A stretch of DNA of 5,381 nucleotides from an uncultured Methylococcaceae bacterium. Lineage in GTDB: Bacteria; Pseudomonadota; Gammaproteobacteria; Methylococcales; Methylococcaceae. The stretch's first letter is position 1. Every line of letters starts with the position of its first letter. The DNA lies in the NCBI GenBank assembly GCA_903910005.1, contig CAIVXW010000055.1, positions 1 through 5,381 of the forward strand, in the 5' to 3' direction. Of this stretch, positions 1 through 5,381 are shown one piece after another. Made by a program: the position numbers and the translations under genes. The notes under the pieces are model-generated. The model was not told the origin of the DNA and ran no database searches. It worked only from the letters and a program-made list of their open reading frames with translations.

Positions 1-1251
1 TCAGCCGCCCTGTTCGGCCATTGGCTGGAACGGGCCGGTCCACGCAAGGCCGGTGTCATCGCCGCCTGTTGCTGGGGCGGCGGTTTTTTCATCTCGGCCC
101 TGGGAGTGAAATGGCATCAGCTTTGGCTGCTCTGGCTGGGGTCGGGCGTCATTGGGGGATGCGGACTGGGGTTGGGTTATATTTCGCCGGTTTCCACCCT
201 CATCAAGTGGTTCCCTGACCGGCGCGGGCTCGCCACCGGCATGGCCATCATGGGGTTCGGCGGCGGAGCCCTGATTGGTGCCCCCCTGGCAGACAACCTG
301 ATGAAATACTTCGCCACGGAACACTCCGTCGGGGTGTTACCCACCTTTCTGGTGCTGGGAACCCTCTATTTCACCACCATGATGGCGGGAGCCCTGGGAT
401 ACCGGGTACCACCGGACGGCTGGAAGCCGGCCGGGTGGTCACCGTCTGTCCACACCCTGAAACAAGGCATCAGCGTCCGCCATGTTCACCTTGATGATGC
501 CCACAAAACGCCGCAGTTCTGGCTACTCTGGTGGGTATTGTGCCTCAATGTCAGTGCCGGCATCGGCGTGCTGGGAATGGCGTCTCCCCTGTTGCAGGAG
601 ATTTTTGGTGGCCGTTTGATTGGCCTGGATTTGCCGCTGTCTGCCCTGGACGGAAGCCAGAAACAGGCGGTCGCCAGCATGGGAGCCGGTTTTGCCGGGC
701 TGTTGAGCCTGTTCAACATTGCCGGACGACTGGGGTGGGCCTCGCTGTCAGACGCGCTGGGGCGCAAAACCACCTTCACGCTGTTTTTTCTGGCCGGCAT
801 CGTGCTGTACGCTGCCGTCCCGACGCTGGAAAGCCTGGGTTCCATCGCATTGTTCGTGGTTGCCTTCTGCGCCATTGTCAGTCTTTACGGCGGCGGGTTT
901 GCCACGATTCCGGCTTACCTGGCCGACCGTTTCGGCACCGCGTATGTCGGGGCAATACACGGTCGCCTGCTGACCGCCTGGTCAGCCGCCGGCGTTCTTG
1001 GCCCGGTTCTGGTCAATTATCTGCGTGAATACCAGCTTGGACTGGGCATGGCACCGGCAGCGGCGTATCATTTCACCATGTACGTGCTGGCCGGTCTGCT
1101 CAGTGTGGGGCTGCTGTGCAACCTGGCGGTCAGACCGGTTGCCGGACGGTTCTTCATGGCGGAATTCGCCGATCACACCCCCTTGCCAACCCCCGAGGAC
1201 AACGAACATGCCGACACAGCCCAAGCCGAATCCCGTGCGGAAGGGGTCTGA
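1..1251 (+). CDS. MFS transporter, oxalate/formate antiporter (OFA)-like, 5'-truncated by the window edge
   Basis: This is an inner-membrane secondary transporter. The reading frame is open from the first base and 416 residues are visible. The N-terminus (probably helices 1 and most of 2) lies outside the window. Near the visible start is the MFS motif-A loop between helices 2 and 3 (GHWLERAGPRK, visible residues 6-16). Then come a helix and the stretch WFPDRRGLATGMAIMGFGGG (about 70-89), which is characteristic of the OFA family (TC 2.A.1.11). A second motif-A-like loop, GRLGWASLSDALGRK (about 242-256), marks the start of the C-terminal half. The end (NLAVRPV, then a polar tail) is also OFA-like. 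The first internal ATG (106) would drop motif A and is not the real start. Substrates in this family are small carboxylates such as oxalate/formate, but the substrate here cannot be read from sequence. A small partner gene overlaps the 3' end. Family placement is firm; substrate is unknown. Confidence 0.9.
   Translation, partial: SAALFGHWLERAGPRKAGVIAACCWGGGFFISALGVKWHQLWLLWLGSGVIGGCGLGLGYISPVSTLIKWFPDRRGLATGMAIMGFGGGALIGAPLADNLMKYFATEHSVGVLPTFLVLGTLYFTTMMAGALGYRVPPDGWKPAGWSPSVHTLKQGISVRHVHLDDAHKTPQFWLLWWVLCLNVSAGIGVLGMASPLLQEIFGGRLIGLDLPLSALDGSQKQAVASMGAGFAGLLSLFNIAGRLGWASLSDALGRKTTFTLFFLAGIVLYAAVPTLESLGSIALFVVAFCAIVSLYGGGFATIPAYLADRFGTAYVGAIHGRLLTAWSAAGVLGPVLVNYLREYQLGLGMAPAAAYHFTMYVLAGLLSVGLLCNLAVRPVAGRFFMAEFADHTPLPTPEDNEHADTAQAESRAEGV
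1195..1199 (+). promoter_or_regulatory. Shine-Dalgarno site (GAGGA) for the overlapping small gene
   Basis: GAGGA sits 8 bases before the ATG at 1208 and lies inside the 3' end of the transporter gene. A well-spaced ribosome site at this point supports independent translation of the overlapping 57-codon frame, and it decides the start. Confidence 0.6.
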
Positions 1252-1381
1252 TACGCCCCCGCCGCAGCAGCCGTGGCTGACACCCCTCAAACTGACCCTG
1301 GCCTGGAGCGGGGTATTGCTGCCGCTGGGATGGGGCATATTCAAAACCCTGCAAAAGGCCGCCCTGCTGTTGCAGATTTGA
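1208..1381 (+). CDS. Small single-helix membrane protein, probable MFS (OFA-type) transporter small subunit
   Basis: This 57-residue protein starts at an ATG preceded by GAGGA at 8-base spacing. It overlaps the last 44 bases of the transporter gene in another frame. Residues 1-22 are polar and proline-rich (PPPQQP at 17-22). Residues 28-49 form one hydrophobic helix with the pattern LAWSGVLLPLGWGIFKTL, followed by KAALLLQI at the end. From memory, the pattern W-x3-x-x-P-L-x-W-G-x-x-x-T-L-x-K-A resembles short proteins annotated as MFS transporter small subunit beside OFA-type transporters in other proteobacteria. The overlap suggests translational coupling and roughly matched production with the transporter, in the inner membrane. 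The molecular role of such partners is not established as far as I know. An alternative is an unrelated small membrane protein, but position and motif make that less likely. Confidence 0.72.
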   Translation: MPTQPKPNPVRKGSDTPPPQQPWLTPLKLTLAWSGVLLPLGWGIFKTLQKAALLLQI

Positions 1382-1392
1382 GTCCGGCTTCC

Positions 1393-1830
1393 TCAGCGTT
1401 TGCCGCAGTCGGCCACCAGTCCCACTGATTCAATGCCAGCAACCGCACAGCTTTCATCGAGATCCGACAGATCACCGCTAATGCCCACGGCACCCAACAG
1501 CACGTTGTCGGCATCCCTGATGAGAACCCCGCCCGGTACCGGCATCAATCGCCCCTCGGCAATGTTGCCGAGGGCATTCATGAAATGAGGCCGTTCGCGG
1601 GCCATTTTGCCGAGTTCCCTGGACGCGACTCCCATGCCTACCGCCCCGGACGCCTTGGCCAGTGCAATCGAGAATCGCAGGAAGGACGCACCGTCCTCCC
1701 GCTGGGCGGTTCTGAGATGTCCACCGGCATCCAGAACCACCACACACAGGGGAGCCAGTCCGGAGTTACGGGCTTTCAGCAGGGCACCATCAATGATGGC
1801 GTTGGCAACTTGCAGGCTTAGATCAGTCAT
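1393..1830 (-). CDS. GlcG/HbpS-family (DUF336) protein
   Basis: The 145-residue product matches the single-domain GlcG/HbpS family (PF03928) over its whole length, close to the size of E. coli GlcG. Family hallmarks are VVVLDAGGHL (residues 30-39), the glycine turn VPGGVLIRD (98-106), and the C-terminal GAVGISGDLSDLDESCAVAG (113-132). No signal peptide or membrane helix is visible, so it is probably cytoplasmic. Members include GlcG of glycolate-utilisation operons, haem-binding HbpS of Streptomyces and the C-terminal domain of PduO. Biochemical roles are mostly undefined. The ATG at 1830 begins MTDLSLQVAN, as in family members. A weak purine-rich stretch (AGAGA) precedes it, and upstream in-frame codons lack family resemblance. 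The gene converges on the transporter pair, a context consistent with organic-acid use. Family assignment is strong; the exact function is unknown, so I give no symbol. Confidence 0.88.
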   Translation of the reverse strand: MTDLSLQVANAIIDGALLKARNSGLAPLCVVVLDAGGHLRTAQREDGASFLRFSIALAKASGAVGMGVASRELGKMARERPHFMNALGNIAEGRLMPVPGGVLIRDADNVLLGAVGISGDLSDLDESCAVAGIESVGLVADCGKR

Positions 1831-1863
1831 TGTTTTTCTCTGACTCGATGATGAATAAACAGG

Positions 1864-1896
1864 AGGAAGCCCGGCGCACTTCCTGCCGGAGGCAGG
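1864..1896. repeat. Two overlapping, mutually exclusive small inverted repeats in the intergenic region
   Basis: CCTGCC (1882-1887) and GGCAGG (1891-1896) form a perfect 6-bp stem with a 3-base loop. AGGAAG (1864-1869) and CTTCCT (1879-1884) form another 6-bp stem with a 9-base loop. The two share bases 1882-1884 and cannot both form. They lie 34-66 bases upstream of the GlcG-like gene's start codon, so they could be in its 5' leader or serve as a protein site. There is no T-tract, so this is not an intrinsic terminator. Confidence 0.4.
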
Positions 1897-1926
1897 CGAT
1901 ACCCGGGAATTTGACGTAAACAAGGG

Positions 1927-1955
1927 TTGAATTGATTCGCAAACCTCATTATCTT
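1927..1955 (+). promoter_or_regulatory. Putative sigma-70-type promoter for the fliL operon
   Basis: TTGAAT (1927-1932, four of six to TTGACA) and TATCTT (1950-1955, four of six to TATAAT) are separated by exactly 17 bases. Transcription would begin near 1962 and leave a leader of about 128 nt before fliL. A nearby TTGACG (1911-1916) has no good -10 element at 17 bases. I saw no convincing sigma-54 (GG-N10-GC) or sigma-28 site in the region. This is a pattern match only. Confidence 0.35.
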
Positions 1956-2089
1956 GCCACAAGGTGGCGGCGGGAAAAACAGGGCGGATGACACGCGCCC
2001 CGAACGGTTCCGCCAGGCTTCCTCATCAAACCCGTTTATCCACGGCCCTCTACCCCTTGGGCCTGATCATCCCCTCACCAAACACGACG
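1956..2089 (+). other. fliL 5' leader with short GC-rich stems, no Shine-Dalgarno seen
   Basis: Between the putative promoter and the chosen fliL ATG lie three possible small hairpins: GCCAC/GTGGC (1956-1968, 3-base loop), GGCGGA/TCCGCC (1983-2014, 20-base loop) and GGCCC/GGGCC (2044-2063, 10-base loop). The fliL frame stays open back to a GTG at 1964, but the extra 42 residues show no resemblance to FliL, so I treat this as untranslated. No poly-T tract follows any stem. Confidence 0.35.
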
Positions 2090-2686
2090 ATGGCAGAAAA
2101 AGACAAGCTTGATCTGGGACTGGAACCGGAAACGGAATCACCGATGAAAAAGATGATACTCATCATCGTCGGTACCATGCTGGTCACCCTGATCCTGGTA
2201 TTCACCACCCTGTATTTCATGGGAATTTTCCCGCCAAAAACCGAAGCTGCGGCGGCGGCTGAACATGCTACCGAAGAGGAATCCGGGGACGAAGCGGCGG
2301 AAGAAGACCCGGAAGATCACAAACATGACAAGAAAAAACACAAAAAGGACGAGGCTGAGGAAGCCCACCCTCCCAGCTACGAATCACTGGATTCATTCAC
2401 GATTACCTACAAGAACAACCCCGAAATCAGGATTGTTCAGTTGGGTGTGACGGTGATGGTCGCCGACCCGGCCATTGCCGAAGCCGTCAAAAAACATAAA
2501 CCCATGATACGCAACAATCTGCTGCTGATGCTGGCAGCTCAGGATCCGGTGGCCCTCAAATCGGTTGAAGGCAAGGCCGCCTTGCAGATCAGGATCAAGG
2601 CTGAAATTGACGCCATCCTCAAAAAGCAGATCAAGGAAAAAAATGCCATTGAGGGCGTTTATTTCACCAGTTTTATCATGCAGTAA
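2090..2686 (+). CDS. fliL: Flagellar basal body-associated protein FliL
   Basis: FliL is a single-pass inner-membrane protein at the flagellar base. It associates with the MotA/MotB stator and supports torque or stator stability. From the ATG at 2090 the product has 198 residues: a short cytoplasmic part containing LDLGLEPE (7-14), one transmembrane helix (about 22-46), a charged linker (about 51-95), and the periplasmic FliL domain (about 96-198) ending in the typical VYFTSFIMQ. The linker runs from acidic (EEESGDEAAEEDPED) to basic and histidine-containing (HKHDKKKHKK), and makes the protein about 40 residues longer than E. coli FliL. The start is chosen because the DLxLxxE segment just before the helix is common in gammaproteobacterial FliL. 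No Shine-Dalgarno precedes it. The ATG at 2144 (180 residues) is an alternative with a weak GGA upstream. The stop is 3 bases before fliM. Confidence 0.93.
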   Translation: MAEKDKLDLGLEPETESPMKKMILIIVGTMLVTLILVFTTLYFMGIFPPKTEAAAAAEHATEEESGDEAAEEDPEDHKHDKKKHKKDEAEEAHPPSYESLDSFTITYKNNPEIRIVQLGVTVMVADPAIAEAVKKHKPMIRNNLLLMLAAQDPVALKSVEGKAALQIRIKAEIDAILKKQIKEKNAIEGVYFTSFIMQ

Positions 2687-2689
2687 GCC

Positions 2690-3706
2690 ATGGCTGTTCA
2701 CGATCTGCTGACCCAGGAAGAAATCGACGCCCTGTTACATGGGGTTGATGAGGGCGAGATTGCCACGGAAATCCCGGAGGAACCGGAGCAGGGCGATGTA
2801 AAAATGTATGACTTTACCAGTCAGGATCGGATCGTGCGCGGGCGCATGCCTACCCTCGAAATGATCAACGACCGGTTCGTCAGGTACTTCCGCATCAGTC
2901 TGTTCAACCTGCTGCGGCGATCCGCCGAAATATCGGTTTCCGGCGTGCAGATACTTAAATTCTCCGAATACGTACACAGCCTGTTCGTCCCCACCAATCT
3001 CAATGTCATCCGCATGAACCCGCTGCGCGGGCGTGCGCTTATGGTGATGGAACCCACCCTGGTCTTTACCGCAGTCGACAATTTCTTTGGCGGTACCGGG
3101 CAGTTTTACAACAAAATCGAGGGACGGGAATTTACCCCCACCGAGATGCGGATCATACGGATACTGATTGATGTCATCTTCAAGGACATGAAAGATGCCT
3201 GGAATCCGGTCATGCCGATTGAGTTTGAATACATGAGTTCGGAGGTCAACCCCCAGTTTGCCAACATCGTGACACCCACTGAAGTGGTAGTAGTATCGAC
3301 CATCCACATCGAACTGGACGGAGGCGGCGGCGATCTTCACGTCACCATGCCCTATGCCATGATCGAACCCATCCGCGACCTGCTTGATGCCGGTATCCAG
3401 GGGGATCGGGCCGACGATTCGGATGACCGCTGGCACGGTGCCCTGCATACTGAAATTCTGGATGCCGAAGTGGAGGCGCGTGCGGTTCTGGCCAATGTGA
3501 TTCTGAACGTTGCACAGATTTTGAAACTGAAACCGGGTGATGTACTCCCCATTGAAATGAGCGACAAAAAAATGGTTTACGTGGAGGACATTCCGCTGTT
3601 CCGGTGCAAAATGGGCACCCACAAGGGCAAATACGCCCTCAAAATAGTGGAAAGCCTGTCACGTCCCCCCATCGACAAGGACGTTCTGCGTGTCAAAAAA
3701 GTCTGA
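2690..3706 (+). CDS. fliM: Flagellar motor switch protein FliM
   Basis: FliM forms the middle of the cytoplasmic C-ring, binds CheY-P and passes the signal to FliG to reverse rotation. The product has 338 residues, close to E. coli FliM (334). The N-terminal CheY-P-binding segment is intact (LLTQEEIDALL, 6-16) and is followed by an acidic linker (about 19-36). The CheC-like middle domain (about 40-235) carries the conserved FFGGTG loop (132-137), part of the FliG-contact region. The C-terminal SpoA domain (about 255-325) includes LKPGDVLPIEM (280-290), VYVEDIPLF and GTHKGKYALKI, and pairs with FliN. The ATG follows the fliL stop by 3 bases and has no clear Shine-Dalgarno, so translation is probably coupled to fliL. 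All expected parts are present and nothing is broken. An intact CheY-binding segment implies a chemotactic motor. Confidence 0.98.
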   Translation: MAVHDLLTQEEIDALLHGVDEGEIATEIPEEPEQGDVKMYDFTSQDRIVRGRMPTLEMINDRFVRYFRISLFNLLRRSAEISVSGVQILKFSEYVHSLFVPTNLNVIRMNPLRGRALMVMEPTLVFTAVDNFFGGTGQFYNKIEGREFTPTEMRIIRILIDVIFKDMKDAWNPVMPIEFEYMSSEVNPQFANIVTPTEVVVVSTIHIELDGGGGDLHVTMPYAMIEPIRDLLDAGIQGDRADDSDDRWHGALHTEILDAEVEARAVLANVILNVAQILKLKPGDVLPIEMSDKKMVYVEDIPLFRCKMGTHKGKYALKIVESLSRPPIDKDVLRVKKV

Positions 3707-3748
3707 AACCTGAAAACCCGAAACTGAGCATCCAATGAGGTCGATTGC

Positions 3749-4195
3749 ATGAGCGAAGCTGACGACAACACCACCGACGACTGGGCCGCAGCCTTGCAGG
3801 AACAGCAGCAGGCCGCCCGCAAACTATCGGACACCCGCACCGCGCCGTCGACCGCCCGGGCTGAACCGGTTTCCTATGAAAATCTGGAAGACGACACCAG
3901 TTATGAAGCCTACCAGCCGACCAACAAAAGCGGCGAGGTTAACCTTGATCTGTTGCTTGATATTCCGGTGATGATTGCCATGGAAATCGGACGCACCAAA
4001 ATCAACATCCGCAACCTCCTGCAATTGACTCAGGGTTCCGTCATCGAACTGGATCGCCTGGCCGGTGAACCGATGGACGTAATGGTCAACGGAACCCTGA
4101 TCGCCCACGGTGAAGTTGTAGTCGTCAATGAAAAATTCGGCATCCGCCTGACCGATGTAATCAGCCCGTCTGAACGGGTCAAAAAACTGAAATGA
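3749..4195 (+). CDS. fliN: Flagellar motor switch protein FliN
   Basis: FliN lines the lower C-ring with FliM and helps dock the FliH/FliI export ATPase complex. The product has 148 residues, slightly longer than E. coli FliN (137). The N-terminus is polar and contains DDWAAALQEQQQ (10-21), as seen in Pseudomonas-type FliN. A low-complexity linker follows (about 25-62). The SpoA domain (about 65-142) shows LDLLLDIPVMIAMEIGRTKI (66-85), LTQGSVIELDRLAGEPMDV and VNEKFGIRLTDVISPSERVK. It is the only gene of the cluster with a clear Shine-Dalgarno (GAGG at 3737-3740, 8 bases before the ATG). It follows a 42-bp gap after fliM, so it may be initiated independently. That gap contains no terminator. 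Its stop overlaps the fliO start by 4 bases. Confidence 0.98.
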   Translation: MSEADDNTTDDWAAALQEQQQAARKLSDTRTAPSTARAEPVSYENLEDDTSYEAYQPTNKSGEVNLDLLLDIPVMIAMEIGRTKINIRNLLQLTQGSVIELDRLAGEPMDVMVNGTLIAHGEVVVVNEKFGIRLTDVISPSERVKKLK

Positions 4196-4608
4196 ACACA
4201 CGCACCGGCGTAGCGGCAATCAGCCTGCTGCTGGCACCGCTCCGGCTCGCGGCAGAAACCACGCATGCTGCCAACCGGTTCGGGCCGGAACCCCTTCAGG
4301 TGACGCTGGCCCTGTTGCTGGTTTTACTGATTGCAGTCGTATGTCTGCTGCTACTGCGCCGTTACGGTTCGCTCAGGCCGGTACAAACCCGGCCATTCAG
4401 GATACTGGCCACCCTGCCACTGGGACAACGCGAGCGGGTGGTACTGCTCGAAGCCGGTGGCAAACAACTGATACTGGGCGTGTGTCCCGGTAGAATCGAC
4501 ACGCTTTGCATCCTGGAGGGCGATCAACGACTGCAAGCCGGCGAGCCGGATCCCTCACCGGATTTCGGCGACATGCTCCGACAATTACTGCAACGGCAAA
4601 CAACATGA
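4192..4608 (+). CDS. fliO: Flagellar biosynthesis protein FliO
   Basis: FliO is an inner-membrane protein that assists stable assembly of FliP in the flagellar type III export gate. The product has 138 residues. It has a hydrophobic, signal-like N-terminus (about 7-21), a short periplasmic stretch, a strong transmembrane helix (about 35-55, leucine-rich and ending in RRYG), and a cytoplasmic domain. The cytoplasmic part has the FliO pattern ILATLPLGQRERVVLLEAGG (71-90), followed by KQLILGVCPGRI (91-102). The tail is short. The ATG overlaps the fliN stop (ATGA) and has no own Shine-Dalgarno, so coupled translation is likely. FliO is poorly conserved in general; position between fliN and fliP plus the domain pattern make the call secure. 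Confidence 0.94.
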   Translation: MNTRTGVAAISLLLAPLRLAAETTHAANRFGPEPLQVTLALLLVLLIAVVCLLLLRRYGSLRPVQTRPFRILATLPLGQRERVVLLEAGGKQLILGVCPGRIDTLCILEGDQRLQAGEPDPSPDFGDMLRQLLQRQTT

Positions 4609-5381
4609 CGCTTCGCAAGGGCCGAGTCCCGCTGGCCGCCTGGCTATTACCCGCCGTGCTGATCGGCCTGCTAACCGGTTTGGCCGATGCCCAGGCACTG
4701 CCCGCCCTGGAAGCCTTCACGGTTGCCCCCAACGACAAGGGAGGACAAACCTACTCGGTCACGATTCAGATCCTGGTGCTGATGACGCTGCTGACCCTGC
4801 TGCCATCGCTGCTGCTGGGAATGACAGCCTTCACCCGGATCATGGTGGTTCTGGCGATACTGCGACAGGCTTTGGGCATCGGACAGACACCCAGCAACCA
4901 GATATTGCTGGGCATATCGCTGTTTCTGACCCTGTTCATCATGCTGCCGGTGTTCAGCCAGGTCTACGATCAGGCCGTACAACCGTATATTGCCGAAAAA
5001 TTGCCGCCCGACACCGCCCTCGAAAAAGCGGTCGTGCCGTTCCGCCAATTCATGCTGAAACAAACCCGGGAAACCGACCTGGAGCTGTTTTTACGAATTG
5101 CCGACAAAAAAGAGGTACAAAGTCCGGATGACATTCCCCTGGCCATCCTGATGCCAGCCTTCCTGATCAGTGAACTCAAAACCGCCTTTCAAATAGGATT
5201 TTTGCTGTTTTTGCCGTTTCTGGTCATCGACCTGGTTGTGGCCACGGTACTCATGGCACTCGGCATGATGATGCTCTCCCCCATGGTGATATCACTGCCG
5301 TTCAAGCTGATGCTGTTTATTCTGGTGGACGGCTGGGCGTTGGTGGTCGAAACCCTGGCCGCCAGTTTTTTTGTGGAATGA
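4605..5381 (+). CDS. fliP: Flagellar type III export gate protein FliP
   Basis: FliP is the main subunit of the FliP5-FliQ4-FliR1 export-gate complex that passes flagellar subunits across the inner membrane. From the ATG overlapping the fliO stop (ATGA) the product has 258 residues, complete to the stop on the last base of the window. Residues 1-29 look like a cleavable signal peptide ending ADA, as is typical of FliP. Hydrophobic segments follow at about 52-73 and 98-120. A polar region (about 122-180) contains FRQFMLKQTRETDLELFLRI (146-165). The C-terminal hydrophobic half holds LMPAFLISELKTAFQIGFLL (182-201) and ALGMMMLSPMVISLPFKLML (218-237), both strongly conserved FliP signatures. An upstream extension of the frame to 4506 lies wholly within fliO and is not needed. 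fliQ, fliR and flhB would be expected downstream. Confidence 0.98.
   Translation: MTLRKGRVPLAAWLLPAVLIGLLTGLADAQALPALEAFTVAPNDKGGQTYSVTIQILVLMTLLTLLPSLLLGMTAFTRIMVVLAILRQALGIGQTPSNQILLGISLFLTLFIMLPVFSQVYDQAVQPYIAEKLPPDTALEKAVVPFRQFMLKQTRETDLELFLRIADKKEVQSPDDIPLAILMPAFLISELKTAFQIGFLLFLPFLVIDLVVATVLMALGMMMLSPMVISLPFKLMLFILVDGWALVVETLAASFFVE

Noticed and set aside
531..1028. Plus-strand open frame of 165 codons inside the transporter gene
   Set aside because: It is an out-of-frame shadow of the OFA-type transporter, arginine- and cysteine-rich with no membrane helices or known motif.
1911..1943. Possible sigma-28 flagellar promoter (TAAA at 1917-1920, TTCGCAAA at 1936-1943) and a TTGACG -35 box at 1911
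   Set aside because: The sigma-28 -10 part matches only four of eight bases, and TTGACG has only GATTCG at 17 bases. Neither is better than chance, and the 1927-1955 pair is stronger.
1948..1960. TGGCA on the minus strand near 1955-1959, as a possible sigma-54 promoter for the GlcG-like gene
   Set aside because: The required GC at 10 bases after GG is absent; the nearby TTGC is displaced by several bases.
1964..2089. In-frame upstream extension of fliL from the GTG at 1964 (or ATG at 1988)
   Set aside because: The extra 42 residues have no resemblance to FliL, the GTG falls within a stem next to the putative transcript start, and no well-spaced ribosome site precedes either codon.
2735..3622. 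Long minus-strand open frame (295 codons) opposite fliM
   Set aside because: It lies wholly antisense to a strongly conserved fliM, has no recognisable domain, and is best explained as a shadow of fliM codon usage.
3707..3748. fliM-fliN gap as a site for a terminator or internal promoter
   Set aside because: The 42 bases contain no stem with T-tract and no convincing -35/-10 pair, only the fliN ribosome site.

Overview
The window reads as part of a gammaproteobacterial chromosome. The flagellar proteins, above all FliM (opening MAVHDLLTQEEIDALLHGVD) and FliN (opening with a DDWAAAL-type segment), look like those of polar-flagellated gammaproteobacteria such as Pseudomonas and Halomonas relatives. 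I cannot name a genus. The window is almost fully coding and holds no RNA gene, insertion sequence, CRISPR array or long repeat that I can see.

Left third (1-1830), a small transport/metabolism module. The window opens inside a plus-strand Major Facilitator Superfamily transporter of the oxalate/formate antiporter (OFA) type, whose 5' end is missing. A short gene (1208-1381) overlaps its 3' end. It encodes a 57-residue single-helix protein that resembles the small partner proteins found next to OFA-type transporters. Facing them, with only 11 bases between stop codons, is a minus-strand gene for a GlcG/HbpS-family (formerly DUF336) protein. The pairing hints at uptake or exchange of a small carboxylic acid, but no substrate can be read from the sequence.

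Intergenic 1831-2089 (259 bp). This divergent region separates the GlcG-like gene from the flagellar genes. It holds a plausible sigma-70-like promoter facing the flagellar genes (1927-1955), two mutually exclusive small inverted repeats on the glcG side, and a leader of about 130 nt before fliL with short GC-rich stems and no visible Shine-Dalgarno sequence.

Right two thirds (2090-5381), a plus-strand flagellar cluster fliL-fliM-fliN-fliO-fliP. All five genes look intact and are tightly packed: a 3-bp gap fliL/fliM, a 42-bp gap fliM/fliN, and 4-bp ATGA overlaps fliN/fliO and fliO/fliP. FliL supports the stator at the inner membrane. FliM and FliN build the cytoplasmic C-ring that receives CheY-P and sets rotation direction. 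FliO assists assembly of FliP, a core subunit of the flagellar type III export gate. fliP ends on the last base of the window, and fliQ, fliR and flhB would be expected next. fliK, which usually lies just before fliL in gammaproteobacteria, is not here, so the cluster appears to start at fliL.

I found no clearly undescribed system. The points most worth a second look are the overlapping small transporter partner, the fliK-less start of the operon beside a metabolic module, and the long charged linker and undefined translation start of FliL.
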